DNA of 32,775 bases, taken from contig NZ_DLHA01000046.1 in the NCBI RefSeq assembly GCF_002482975.1, positions 1 to 32,775 of the forward strand, in the 5' to 3' direction. A program made the position numbers and the translations under genes. This document shows positions 24,712 through 32,775 of this stretch, in pieces. Numbering within the stretch: the stretch's first letter is position 1; the number at the start of each line of letters is the position of its first letter. This stretch comes from Flavobacterium sp. UBA7680. GTDB taxonomy: Bacteria > Bacteroidota > Bacteroidia > Flavobacteriales > Flavobacteriaceae. The notes below the pieces were generated by a model. That model had not been told where the DNA came from. It ran no database searches and worked only from the letters and a program-made list of their open reading frames with translations.

Positions 24712-25680
24712 TCAACGCTTATCTATTTTCACAGATTTTATGATGGCTTCGAGATCGAACATTAAGTCACGTTCTTGGTTTGAGGGTGAATAGCAAAATC
24801 CTTCGATAACCAGGATTCGGTTATAAACAGGATCTACGATTGCGTAGTTAATGAAAGGTCCGGCCATGAAATCATTTTTTAGTTCCCATGTTCCTTTGGT
24901 TTCAAAAGCTTCTTTTCCGTCTAATGCTGTATTCGAAAAATAAGGTGCGTAAGCTTCTCCGGTAATCATTCGGGTTTTTGGTTCTCTTCCTTTGATGTAG
25001 TAACCAATTGAGTCGCGCATTTTAATGATATTACCCACTACATTTCCACGGGTTTTGAAATTGTGCAGCGGAATTTGGTATATCAATAAACTGGTGTTTC
25101 CACTTATGATATCTTTTTTAAGCCAGATAAAATTCTTTTTGTGAAGCATATATTCATATCCTGTTGGAATCTGGATATCAATATGGAATTTGTTTTTTAT
25201 AATAGCAGGATTTAAAAGTGAAGCACTGTTGTCTTCCTGAATTTTTTTGATTTCAGCATCTCGAATCATTTTGATGATTTGTGCCGAATTCAATTCGATA
25301 CTGCAGATTATGTCATCAACAGATTTTCCGTAAATACGAAAAGTGTTGTGCGGCAGTGATTTATTGTGGGTTATTTCAAACTTATCTACAGCTGATTTTT
25401 TAACAACGATAATGCTTCGGCTGTCGGTTACAAATCCTTCGAGAAGTTTGGCAGGATATTGATTGATTGTAAATAGCGGTTCTTCCTGAGTTAAACCCAG
25501 AACTGGCGATGCAAATTTATTTCGGATACTGTCGCCAACTTCTCCATACCATAACTGATCGTCGATGATGATGGAAATTGTATTTGTTTTTCCGGAAACA
25601 GGTTCTTCTTGTTTATCTGTTTTTAAACAAGAAATCAATAGAAACGGAAGTATTATAAATAAAAAATGGGTTTTATTCAT
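24712..25680 (-). CDS. DUF4837 family lipoprotein
   Basis: A 322-residue protein with a lipoprotein signal (LLISC, followed by LKTDKQEEP) and the DUF4837 domain. The typical start SGKTNTISIIIDDQLWYGEV leads into GDSIRNKFASP, with GTWELKNDFMAGPFINY near the end. The function is unknown and it is confined to Bacteroidota as far as I know. It starts 46 bases after the lytic transglycosylase gene with no terminator between, so the two are likely co-transcribed and may share a cell-wall theme. It overlaps the edge of a repeat block at its 3' end. Confidence 0.92.
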   Translation of the reverse strand: MNKTHFLFIILPFLLISCLKTDKQEEPVSGKTNTISIIIDDQLWYGEVGDSIRNKFASPVLGLTQEEPLFTINQYPAKLLEGFVTDSRSIIVVKKSAVDKFEITHNKSLPHNTFRIYGKSVDDIICSIELNSAQIIKMIRDAEIKKIQEDNSASLLNPAIIKNKFHIDIQIPTGYEYMLHKKNFIWLKKDIISGNTSLLIYQIPLHNFKTRGNVVGNIIKMRDSIGYYIKGREPKTRMITGEAYAPYFSNTALDGKEAFETKGTWELKNDFMAGPFINYAIVDPVYNRILVIEGFCYSPSNQERDLMFDLEAIIKSVKIDKR

Positions 25681-25726
25681 TTTCTTAATTTATGAAATAA
25701 AACCCAAATTTAAATAAGATTTTTTA

Positions 25727-27571
25727 TTATCCGTTTATTTTAAGCTTCATTCCGGGTTTTATATCTTCATCTTTAATACCATTCCATTTTTTAATATCTG
25801 AAATTGTTACTCCAGGATATTTTTTAGAAATACTGTATAAAGAATCACCTTTTTTAACGTAATAATCTTCGCCAACATTTTTTGCTGAAGGTGCTTTCTT
25901 TTTGAAAGAATCAACAGAAGTAGATGCAATAGCAGTAGAAACCGGCTCGTGGATCTCTGTAACTATTTTAGAAACTACTAATGTTTTTCCTAAACCAATA
26001 TTATTAGAGCTAAGATCATTTAACTCTTTTAAGTCCGCAATAGTCGTACCGAATTTTTTAGCAATGCTTCCTAAATTGTCTCCGGCCAATACAACGTACT
26101 CTACAGTTTGTATTGAAACTTTATCATTATCTTCTGCAGAAGCAACAGCTTCTTCTGTATTTTTCTCTACAGCTGGTACTACTTTTGGCTCTTTAATAAT
26201 TTTAGCAGAAGTATCAACATCTGATTTAATTTTTAAAGATTTTCCTAACGCAATTGCATTTGATTTAAGATTATTCCATTTTTTTAAATCTGAAATATTC
26301 ACATTGTATTTATCTGCAATAGCGCCTAAGTTATCTCCTTTTTGGACTTTATAAAACTGAATCTCTTTATCTTTAGATACTTCCAGAGATTTAGTGTCTC
26401 TAACAGGTTTTCCTTTTGGAGCAATTTTCATTGCTAAACGAGTTGGAATAGTTCTGTTTTCTGATTCGTGTTTTACGTAAGCGTAAATTTTATCTTCGTT
26501 TGAAACAAAAGTTGCAATTTTATCTTTTGGCAAACGAAGGAAATTTTGCTCCCCTTGATAAGCCGGTACAACATTTAATTTATACGATGGATTTAAAAGT
26601 TGAAGTTGTGATTGCGGCATATCTAACAAATCGGCAATTTGTTTGAAAGACATTTGATTTTTTACCGCCACTGTATCTGTTTCAAAGTTTTTAATAACAG
26701 CTCTTTCTGGGTTGATTCCGTGTTCTTTATGATATTCAAAAAGATACATTGTAGCATAAAATGCCGGAACATAACCTTGAGTTTCTTTTGGAAGGTAATT
26801 GCGAATATCCCAGTAACCTGTTTTTCCGCCAGAACGACGAATTGCTTTTGTTACGTTTCCAGGACCTGAATTATAAGAAGCTAAAACAAGTTCCCAGTCA
26901 TTAAACACATTGAACATTTTTGTCATGTAATTGGAACAGGCTGCTGTAGCTTTAAGAGGATCACTTCTTTCATCGATATAAGAATCGATTTTTAAAGCGT
27001 ATTGTTTTCCGGTTCCGTACATAAACTGCCAAAGTCCGGTAGCGCCCATTTGAGAAACTGCTTTAGGGTTTAAAGCAGATTCTACAACGGCTAAATATTT
27101 TATTTCCAATGGAACTTTTTCTTTTGCGAATGTTTCCTCGAATATTGGAAAGTAGTATTCTGATAAAGCCATTAATCGAGAAAACGATTTTTTACGATTC
27201 TTAAGAAATGACTTTATTATGTTTTCTAATCCTTGATTGTATTCAATTTCAAAAGGAGATTTGGCATTCATTGCCGCCAAACGCTGCTTAAGCAGTTCTG
27301 TTGGCAGTTCCTCATCTACAGTAACGTCCTTATTAATGGTTTGAATGTCTTTTGTCAAATCATCGTAGATGTCTAAACTTACTAACTCATTCATCCAAAG
27401 GCTGTCAACTTTTGTTGCCAGATCATCTTTTTTGAATGTGCTTTTAATAGAATCTAAATAGGACAGCTTTACTTCGGGTTTAATTTCCTTCGAGACTTCG
27501 GCAGTTTCCTGCGCGAACATCGATAGAGAAAACAAAACGGTTACCGCTAATGATATTTTCTTTACAATCAT
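25727..27571 (-). CDS. Lytic transglycosylase (MltD-like) with three LysM domains
   Basis: A 614-residue exported muramidase-type enzyme. A signal peptide (ending MFAQ), an N-terminal helical region (to about 150), then an SLT domain with the catalytic Glu in VVESALNP (about 164), MGATGLWQFM and SYNSGPGNV. Three LysM repeats follow (about 403-445, 492-537 and 569-614), each beginning with a Y(Y)VxxGD(N/S)L-like word. It cleaves the glycan strands of peptidoglycan and anchors to them by LysM. I start at the ATG at 27569-27571, directly before the signal peptide. It lies between pgk and DUF4837 on the same strand. Confidence 0.95.
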   Translation of the reverse strand: MIVKKISLAVTVLFSLSMFAQETAEVSKEIKPEVKLSYLDSIKSTFKKDDLATKVDSLWMNELVSLDIYDDLTKDIQTINKDVTVDEELPTELLKQRLAAMNAKSPFEIEYNQGLENIIKSFLKNRKKSFSRLMALSEYYFPIFEETFAKEKVPLEIKYLAVVESALNPKAVSQMGATGLWQFMYGTGKQYALKIDSYIDERSDPLKATAACSNYMTKMFNVFNDWELVLASYNSGPGNVTKAIRRSGGKTGYWDIRNYLPKETQGYVPAFYATMYLFEYHKEHGINPERAVIKNFETDTVAVKNQMSFKQIADLLDMPQSQLQLLNPSYKLNVVPAYQGEQNFLRLPKDKIATFVSNEDKIYAYVKHESENRTIPTRLAMKIAPKGKPVRDTKSLEVSKDKEIQFYKVQKGDNLGAIADKYNVNISDLKKWNNLKSNAIALGKSLKIKSDVDTSAKIIKEPKVVPAVEKNTEEAVASAEDNDKVSIQTVEYVVLAGDNLGSIAKKFGTTIADLKELNDLSSNNIGLGKTLVVSKIVTEIHEPVSTAIASTSVDSFKKKAPSAKNVGEDYYVKKGDSLYSISKKYPGVTISDIKKWNGIKDEDIKPGMKLKING

Positions 27572-27587
27572 ATAACATTTTTTTAAA

Positions 27588-27614
27588 ATTCTATAAATCA
27601 ACCATTTATAGAAT
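27588..27614 (-). other. 11-bp hairpin between pgk and the transglycosylase gene
   Basis: ATTCTATAAAT (27588-27598) pairs perfectly with 27604-27614, loop CAACC. The following T run on the minus strand is short (TTTT, then A), so it is either a weak pgk terminator or a structure in the leader of the transglycosylase mRNA. Confidence 0.5.
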
Positions 27615-27625
27615 CATTATTTTTG

Positions 27626-27633
27626 CAAACTTA
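27626..27633 (-). promoter_or_regulatory. -7 element of the transglycosylase gene
   Basis: Minus-strand TAAGTTTG matches TAnnTTTG. The nearest TTTG (27658-27661) is 24 bp upstream, longer than usual. Confidence 0.35.
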
Positions 27634-27681
27634 AAAAGTTTAAGGCTTAAATATACGCAAAAAAATGTTAATTGTGATTTT

Positions 27682-28869
27682 TTAGTCTAAAATTGCAGCA
27701 ATTCCAGGTAAAACTCTTCCTTCTAACATTTCTAGCATTGCGCCTCCACCAGTAGAAACATAGCTCATTTTGTCTTCGAAACCGAATTGTTTTACGGCTG
27801 CAACAGAATCTCCTCCTCCAACTAGAGAAAATGCTCCTTTTTCTGTTGATTCTGCAATAAAATCTCCTAAAGCAATTGTTCCTTTAGAGAATGTTTCCAT
27901 TTCAAAAACCCCTAATGGACCATTCCATAAAATAGTTTTTGATTCTAAAATTACTTTTTTGAAGTTTTCTAATGATTTTGGACCTGCGTCAAGACCTTGC
28001 CATCCGTCAGGAATTGCAGTTACGTCTACAACTTGTGTATTTGCTGTATTTGAGAAATCGTCTGCAGCAATTACATCAACAGGAATATGAATCTGAACAT
28101 TTTTTTCTTTTGCTAATCTTAAGATTTCAAGTGCTAAATCTAGTTTATCATCTTCGCAGATTGATTCTCCAATTTTTCCGCCTTGCGCTTTAACAAATGT
28201 AAAAGTCATACCGCCGCCAATAATCATGTGGTCAACTTTGTCTAAGATATTTTCGATAACGGTGATTTTAGAAGAAACTTTAGAACCTCCTAAAACTGCT
28301 GTTACTGGTTTTTCGCTATTTTTAAGTACTTTGTTTAAACTGTCAATTTCTTTTGCCAATAAAGTTCCAAATGTTTTATCGTTTGGAAAAAATTGTGCAA
28401 TAATTGTTGTTGAAGCGTGCGCTCTGTGTGCAGTTCCAAAAGCGTCGTTTACATAAATATCTCCAAGTGAAGCTAATTCTTTTGCGAAAGCAACATCTCC
28501 AGCTTCTTCTTCTGCGTGAAAACGTAAATTTTCAAGTAATAAAACTTCTCCAGGCTGTAGGTTTTTAGCAGCTGTTTGAGCTGGTTCTCCAACGCAGTTT
28601 TCAGCAAACTTAACTTGTACTCCTAAAATTTCTGAAGCTGTTTTTAAAATATGTTTTAAAGAGTATTTTTCTTCAGCTCCTTTTGGTCTTCCTAAATGCG
28701 ACATTAAGATTACACTTCCGCCTTGAGCTAAAATAGTATCGATAGTTGGCTTTGCCGCTTCAATACGTGTCGTATCAGTTACATTAAAATTCTCATCCAA
28801 AGGCACGTTAAAGTCTACACGGATAATTGCTTTTTTATTTTTAAAGTCGAAATCGTTTAAAGTTTTCAT
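27682..28869 (-). CDS. pgk: Phosphoglycerate kinase
   Basis: A 395-residue cytoplasmic glycolytic enzyme of standard length. It interconverts 1,3-bisphosphoglycerate and 3-phosphoglycerate with ATP formation. Visible motifs are RVDFNVPL near the N-terminus, MSHLGRPKG, NDAFGTAHRAHAS, the hinge and nucleotide-binding segments (VLGGSKVSSKI, ILWNGPLGVFE) and SLVGGGDSVAAV with STGGGAMLE near the C-terminus. The ATG at 28867-28869 is chosen because the protein then begins MKTLNDFDFKNKKAIIRVDF as in homologues. An upstream frame extension reaches into the promoter. Confidence 0.97.
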   Translation of the reverse strand: MKTLNDFDFKNKKAIIRVDFNVPLDENFNVTDTTRIEAAKPTIDTILAQGGSVILMSHLGRPKGAEEKYSLKHILKTASEILGVQVKFAENCVGEPAQTAAKNLQPGEVLLLENLRFHAEEEAGDVAFAKELASLGDIYVNDAFGTAHRAHASTTIIAQFFPNDKTFGTLLAKEIDSLNKVLKNSEKPVTAVLGGSKVSSKITVIENILDKVDHMIIGGGMTFTFVKAQGGKIGESICEDDKLDLALEILRLAKEKNVQIHIPVDVIAADDFSNTANTQVVDVTAIPDGWQGLDAGPKSLENFKKVILESKTILWNGPLGVFEMETFSKGTIALGDFIAESTEKGAFSLVGGGDSVAAVKQFGFEDKMSYVSTGGGAMLEMLEGRVLPGIAAILD

Positions 28870-28902
28870 TTGATATTTTTTTAGTTTTTTTAGAAAGAAA
28901 AA

Positions 28903-28910
28903 CAAATATA
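28903..28910 (-). promoter_or_regulatory. -7 element of pgk
   Basis: Minus-strand TATATTTG matches TAnnTTTG, 34 bases from the pgk ATG. No -33 box is evident. Confidence 0.45.
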
Positions 28911-29043
28911 GGACTTTTAAAGTACTAATAAATTCGAATAAACTAAAAAAGAGACAACAAAAAGAACGAAAACGTTATAAATTCACAAATAAATTGGTTT
29001 ATTAAGGATTAAAAACAATTTTAGGTAATAATTCAATAGCCTA

Positions 29044-29087
29044 CTGAATAAAAAACTTATTATTCAGCCCTGTTTAATAATAAACAG
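29044..29087. other. Two adjacent hairpins in the pgk/RHS spacer
   Basis: CTGAATA (29044-29050) pairs with TATTCAG (29061-29067), and CTGTTTA (29070-29076) pairs with TAAACAG (29081-29087). There are no U runs and no gene ends here, so the role is unknown. Confidence 0.4.
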
Positions 29088-29499
29088 CCTAATTCCTGAT
29101 TTATCTTATTTTTATAAATAAACTACTTTTTGACACTATAAACCTAACCTTCTTTTTAATAAATTGATTTGTTTTTACAAAAAGAAAGAAAAATCTTTAA
29201 AAATGTTTTTATTTTAAATGTTTTACTATATATTTACTTCGTTTTTTACAAGAACACTGAATAATCTTGTTAGAAAATTTCAATTTCCACATTAATACAA
29301 AAAAACAAATCTTCCAGTTTTTTCTCGGATAACCTTTTTAAATGGTTTTACACCATTCCTTACAGAATTATATATCCCGCATGCTACATTATTTTAAGAT
29401 GTTTTGTTATGCGTGATATTTTTCTGATGTTTTGTTCAGAATGTGAAAAAGAATCAACAAAAACGTATAAACCCTTAGAGATATACCATACCAACTGCT

Positions 29500-29507
29500 T
29501 AGATTTG
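29500..29507 (+). promoter_or_regulatory. -7 element of the RHS-type gene
   Basis: TAGATTTG matches TAnnTTTG, 38 bases before the ATG. TTAG at 29475-29478 (21-bp spacer) is a possible -33. Confidence 0.4.
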
Positions 29508-29544
29508 CACACCAATTTTATTTAAAATATTCTAATCAAAGCCA

Positions 29545-32500
29545 ATGAAAAAATCATTTCCGTTACGTTTTTTAAGATCGTTTTTTATTCCAAAAAATCA
29601 TTTTAAAAACCCTATTGCTGTATTGTTGTGTCTTATCATGTCTTTCATGACAATTTCTTTAAAGGCACAAATTGCTGAAAATGATCCAAGTAGATATATC
29701 CCTAATATCATCCCTCCTTCCCCTACGGCTTACTCATTGGGTACTTACGGGAATACTCCTGTTGGGCTATTTACAGGATCCCAAAACATCAATATTCCTC
29801 TTTATACCTATAAAACAGCGAATCTGGAAGTTCCCATTAGTATGTTTTACAGTTCTAATGGCATAAAGGTAGATGAGATTTCTTCAAATGTAGGACAAAG
29901 CTGGAATCTTAGTTTTGGCGGTGTCATTACAAGAATCGTCAGGGACAAACCTGATGAAGACAGAGGAGAATATCCTATTCCAATATCAATAACAGAATCA
30001 ATGGGACGCTATTCCCCTCCCGCTTTAGATTTTTATCAATACATTGGGGGAAATGATGTTGATACTGAAGCTGACCTTTTTAGTTTTAACTTTGGTAAAT
30101 ATTCCGGTAAATTTGTTTTTGATAATGAAGGAGGTATAATTTTAATACCTGCTCAGGAATTTCAGATTCAATATACCAACTCACCTAACGGATTTAATTT
30201 TATTGTTACTGCTCCTGATGGAGTGAAGTACTATTTCGAAGACAAGGAAACTTCTACACAAAGAGTTGTAGGGGGAGGCCATTCTATTCCTAACATAACC
30301 GTTTCATCATGGTATTTAAGCAGGATCGTACATCCTAAAGGCGATGAAATTCAATTTACTTATGATGCTTCCGGGACTTCTTATACCGCTTCAAAATCAC
30401 AAACTTACAGAATGCTTTACCCGCGCATTCAATATGATGCTGCTGGTAACCTTGAGCAGTATACAGGTGGTTTAAGCCCAATGTATGACCATACCATAAG
30501 CTTAGCAGGCAAAGCAATAAAGTCAATAAAAAGCACAAACCCTTTTTATGGAGAAGTTGCATTTACCTATCTTTCTGCTTCCAGCGCAGATGTAACAACC
30601 GGTAATAACAAAATATCTCAAATTACTATAAAAGATAAAAATGCCGCAGAAATTGACCGTATTAATTTTACTTATACTACAACACCTAATAGCAGGGTAT
30701 TTCTGGATAAAATTCAGTTTAAGGACATCAACCAAAACTATCAGTTTGAATACAATAGCAGAAACAGTTTCCCGGCAAGGTTATCTTTAAGTCAGGACCA
30801 TTGGGGCTATTATAATGGTAAAAGCAATACTAATATTGTACCTTATGTTAGCGCTTATGAATTGGAATCGGTAAATTATAATGGCGCCAATAAAGAACCT
30901 GATGGAAATTTTGCACAAATTGGTCTGCTTACGAAAATTACCTATCCAACAAAAGGATATACTACATTTGATTATGAACCAAATGACTATTATGGTCAGA
31001 TAACTGTGGAACCTGCCAGAGTTTACCAATCTATAAGTGCTGTGACTACAGAAGAAATAAAGGATGCTTCATCACAGACAATCTACACAAATGGAGCGAC
31101 ATCACAAAAAGTACAAATTATAGCCAATACAGGTTTCTATTGTTCAGATCCAGAGTTGAACATTGGTAAAAACAAAGGAACTATAAGTGTTTATAATACT
31201 ACAGCAAGCAGATACGAAACCCTTTACAGAACAGACAATAGTGCTCCTATCAGTAATGGCTTTTATACAATAACACCTAATACTGATTCTTCAGCTAAAA
31301 TTTTCTATTTCAATGCATCAGCAAATCAGACTTATCGTATTAGTTTGAGTTCCGATTGGTATTGTACCTCAACTAAATTAACCTACAATTACTTGCCGGG
31401 AGGGACTACCACAGTACCTGCCAATGTTATTACAGGAGGTATAAGGGTGCAGCGCACCTCTGACTATTCTTCTGCATCATCTGCTCCCGTAATCAAAAGG
31501 TTTTTTTATGCTAAAAAAGATGATCTGACCAAATCAACAGGAAACAAAGGCCAGGAACCTTACTATATTGATCGTTACAGAGTAGATAGACTTTTAGAAG
31601 GAGGTGCTGGTGTTCAAGGAGTAACAAGCACAGCAACCTATTTAAATTTATCTTCAAGCAGTTTAGCTTCTTTATTTGATACCGGAAGTTCAAATGCATT
31701 TTATAATTATGTGACTATTTCATATGGATCAGATGCCTTTTTAAACGGAGGGGAAGAACATGAATTTATTGTGCATCGCGATCAGGGTACAGGTTATGTA
31801 ATTGGAAATTATGATATTCGAAGTGTTACTTTATCTAATACTGGATGGGATAATGGCTCATTAAAAAGAACCGTTTTCTTTAATAAAGATCTTAAAACTA
31901 TTAAAGAAGTTATTAACGAATATGAAGAAAAAGCAACTTACAGAAAAGAAGCTGTCTCTTACAGCGCAAGAAAAAATTACGAAAAAATTCTTTCAGCACC
32001 TGTAAACTATCAGTGTACACAAGCAGATCTGACAAAAAGAACTGAATTTAGAACCTGTTTAGCAAATCATAAACATGAAAAAGCAGGAAGTCTAGTAAAT
32101 AATTTAATTGGTGGTGTCAAAAGAGATGATGATTGTATTGCCCCGGGCAATAACAACACAACTATATATATCACACATCCCTGCTATGGAGCAACACTTC
32201 CAAAAACTATTTCAAATATTGAAAATATTAATAATCTTAGTATCGTATCATATTCAAACTTTGGTTTTTGGCATTACCTAAAATCAACCAAAGAAATACA
32301 ATATGATATAAATGGTTTAAACCCTGTAGAAGCTCTTACTAATTATAACTACAACAGCCCTAAACATACTCAAATGACCTCTCAGGTAACTACAAGTTCA
32401 AAAGCCGAAACTATTGAAACAAAGTATTTTTACCCTCCTGACACAGAAATGGCAGCTGAACCAGCTGTAACTGATTTAATAACGGCCAATATGGTTGAAG

Positions 32501-32775
32501 CACCTTTGGATACACAGACTTATAGAAATACCGTAAAACTGTCTGAGCAGAAAACCGGTTACGAGAAAAGTATAAATACAAACAATTTATTACTGCCTAA
32601 ATATGTGTATGCCAATAAAGGAGTCCCTGCTATAGTTACTGCAGATAAAAAAATCACCTTTGACCAGTATGACACTAAAGGAAACATCATTCAATATACA
32701 CTTGAAAGCGGCACACCTGTTTCCATTATCTGGGGATACGGCCAGACAAAGCCTATTGCCAAAATTGAAAATGCC
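29545..32775 (+). CDS. Large secreted RHS/YD-repeat-type protein, N-terminal part
   Basis: An uninterrupted frame of 1077 codons from the ATG at 29545 to the window end. The N-terminus has a long basic region before a hydrophobic stretch ending LKAQ (about residue 42), a signal peptide of unusual length. The body is rich in aromatic and polar beta-strand words of the RHS/YD type, such as TAPDGVKYYFED, IVHPKGDEIQFTYD, ITYPTKGYTTFDY and, near the end, FDQYDTKGNIIQY with IWGYGQTKPIAKIENA. A region with four Cys (824, 838, 864, 880) breaks this pattern. Relatives form shells that may carry toxins, adhesins or T9SS cargo. The C-terminal part that would decide this is outside the window. Confidence 0.85.
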   Translation, partial: MKKSFPLRFLRSFFIPKNHFKNPIAVLLCLIMSFMTISLKAQIAENDPSRYIPNIIPPSPTAYSLGTYGNTPVGLFTGSQNINIPLYTYKTANLEVPISMFYSSNGIKVDEISSNVGQSWNLSFGGVITRIVRDKPDEDRGEYPIPISITESMGRYSPPALDFYQYIGGNDVDTEADLFSFNFGKYSGKFVFDNEGGIILIPAQEFQIQYTNSPNGFNFIVTAPDGVKYYFEDKETSTQRVVGGGHSIPNITVSSWYLSRIVHPKGDEIQFTYDASGTSYTASKSQTYRMLYPRIQYDAAGNLEQYTGGLSPMYDHTISLAGKAIKSIKSTNPFYGEVAFTYLSASSADVTTGNNKISQITIKDKNAAEIDRINFTYTTTPNSRVFLDKIQFKDINQNYQFEYNSRNSFPARLSLSQDHWGYYNGKSNTNIVPYVSAYELESVNYNGANKEPDGNFAQIGLLTKITYPTKGYTTFDYEPNDYYGQITVEPARVYQSISAVTTEEIKDASSQTIYTNGATSQKVQIIANTGFYCSDPELNIGKNKGTISVYNTTASRYETLYRTDNSAPISNGFYTITPNTDSSAKIFYFNASANQTYRISLSSDWYCTSTKLTYNYLPGGTTTVPANVITGGIRVQRTSDYSSASSAPVIKRFFYAKKDDLTKSTGNKGQEPYYIDRYRVDRLLEGGAGVQGVTSTATYLNLSSSSLASLFDTGSSNAFYNYVTISYGSDAFLNGGEEHEFIVHRDQGTGYVIGNYDIRSVTLSNTGWDNGSLKRTVFFNKDLKTIKEVINEYEEKATYRKEAVSYSARKNYEKILSAPVNYQCTQADLTKRTEFRTCLANHKHEKAGSLVNNLIGGVKRDDDCIAPGNNNTTIYITHPCYGATLPKTISNIENINNLSIVSYSNFGFWHYLKSTKEIQYDINGLNPVEALTNYNYNSPKHTQMTSQVTTSSKAETIETKYFYPPDTEMAAEPAVTDLITANMVEAPLDTQTYRNTVKLSEQKTGYEKSINTNNLLLPKYVYANKGVPAIVTADKKITFDQYDTKGNIIQYTLESGTPVSIIWGYGQTKPIAKIENA

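Larger units (their letters stand above)
28870..29544. other. 675-bp AT-rich gene-free spacer
   Basis: No convincing gene. It holds the likely pgk -7 element (28903-28910), two adjacent hairpins (29044-29067 and 29070-29087), a repeated GATGTTTTGTT word (near 29398 and 29423) and a TAGATTTG element (29500-29507) before the RHS gene. Confidence 0.7.

Noticed and set aside
27770..28456. Several plus-strand frames opposite pgk
   Set aside because: They overlap the conserved pgk coding sequence and have no promoter or family features.
29218..29298. 25-codon frame in the pgk/RHS spacer
   Set aside because: No promoter, no recognisable topology, and expected by chance in such AT-rich DNA.

Overview
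The window comes from an AT-rich chromosome of a Bacteroidota bacterium, most likely a Flavobacterium. Many genes are preceded by the TAnnTTTG -7 element characteristic of this phylum, sometimes with TTTG about 19 bp upstream. The gene families also fit: imelysin lipoproteins, DUF4837, DUF4349, a CarboxypepD_reg-like TonB receptor and an RHS protein with a long signal region. Intergenic spaces carry several degenerate repeat words of a kind I associate with Flavobacterium genomes. No tRNA, rRNA, IS element or CRISPR array was recognised.

Layout. 1-3569: two tandem minus-strand M13 metallopeptidases (the first cut by the window edge), apparently a duplication that included the promoter. 3773-5717: a DMT/EamA transporter, a 355-bp spacer with a MITE-like inverted repeat, and a SCO1/SenC copper chaperone. 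5822-8289: the ferrous iron operon feoA-feoB plus a 40-residue Cys-rich membrane peptide. 8520-8639: an unrecognised 39-residue membrane peptide with its own promoter. 8622-16304: a divergent locus. The left arm (minus) is imelysin-like lipoprotein, HTTM/vitamin K gamma-carboxylase-like membrane protein, then FecA-like TonB receptor. The right arm (plus) is imelysin lipoprotein, then DUF1111 di-haem CXXCH lipoprotein. 16459-19097 (minus): an HD phosphohydrolase, and plsC followed by an acyl-ACP desaturase. 19224-22991 (plus): rnpA, a DUF4349 lipoprotein, an S41 protease and a tandem-OmpA protein. 23146-28869 (minus): an ElaA-type acetyltransferase, DUF1579 and DUF4837 lipoproteins, a three-LysM lytic transglycosylase and pgk. 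29545-end (plus): the first 1077 codons of a large secreted RHS-type protein behind a 675-bp gene-free spacer.

The genes can be linked as follows. FeoAB would move Fe(II) through the inner membrane. The divergent locus looks like an outer-surface iron or metal acquisition module: three lipoproteins with acidic residues after the lipid Cys, a TonB receptor and a possible redox enzyme. The least understood part is the gamma-carboxylase-like protein, translationally coupled to an imelysin and the receptor. Its human counterpart's active Lys and signature segments are recognisable, but no bacterial function for it in this setting is known to me. The other arrays are housekeeping lipid, envelope and glycolysis genes. 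Nearly all the repeat words sit just downstream of stop codons.
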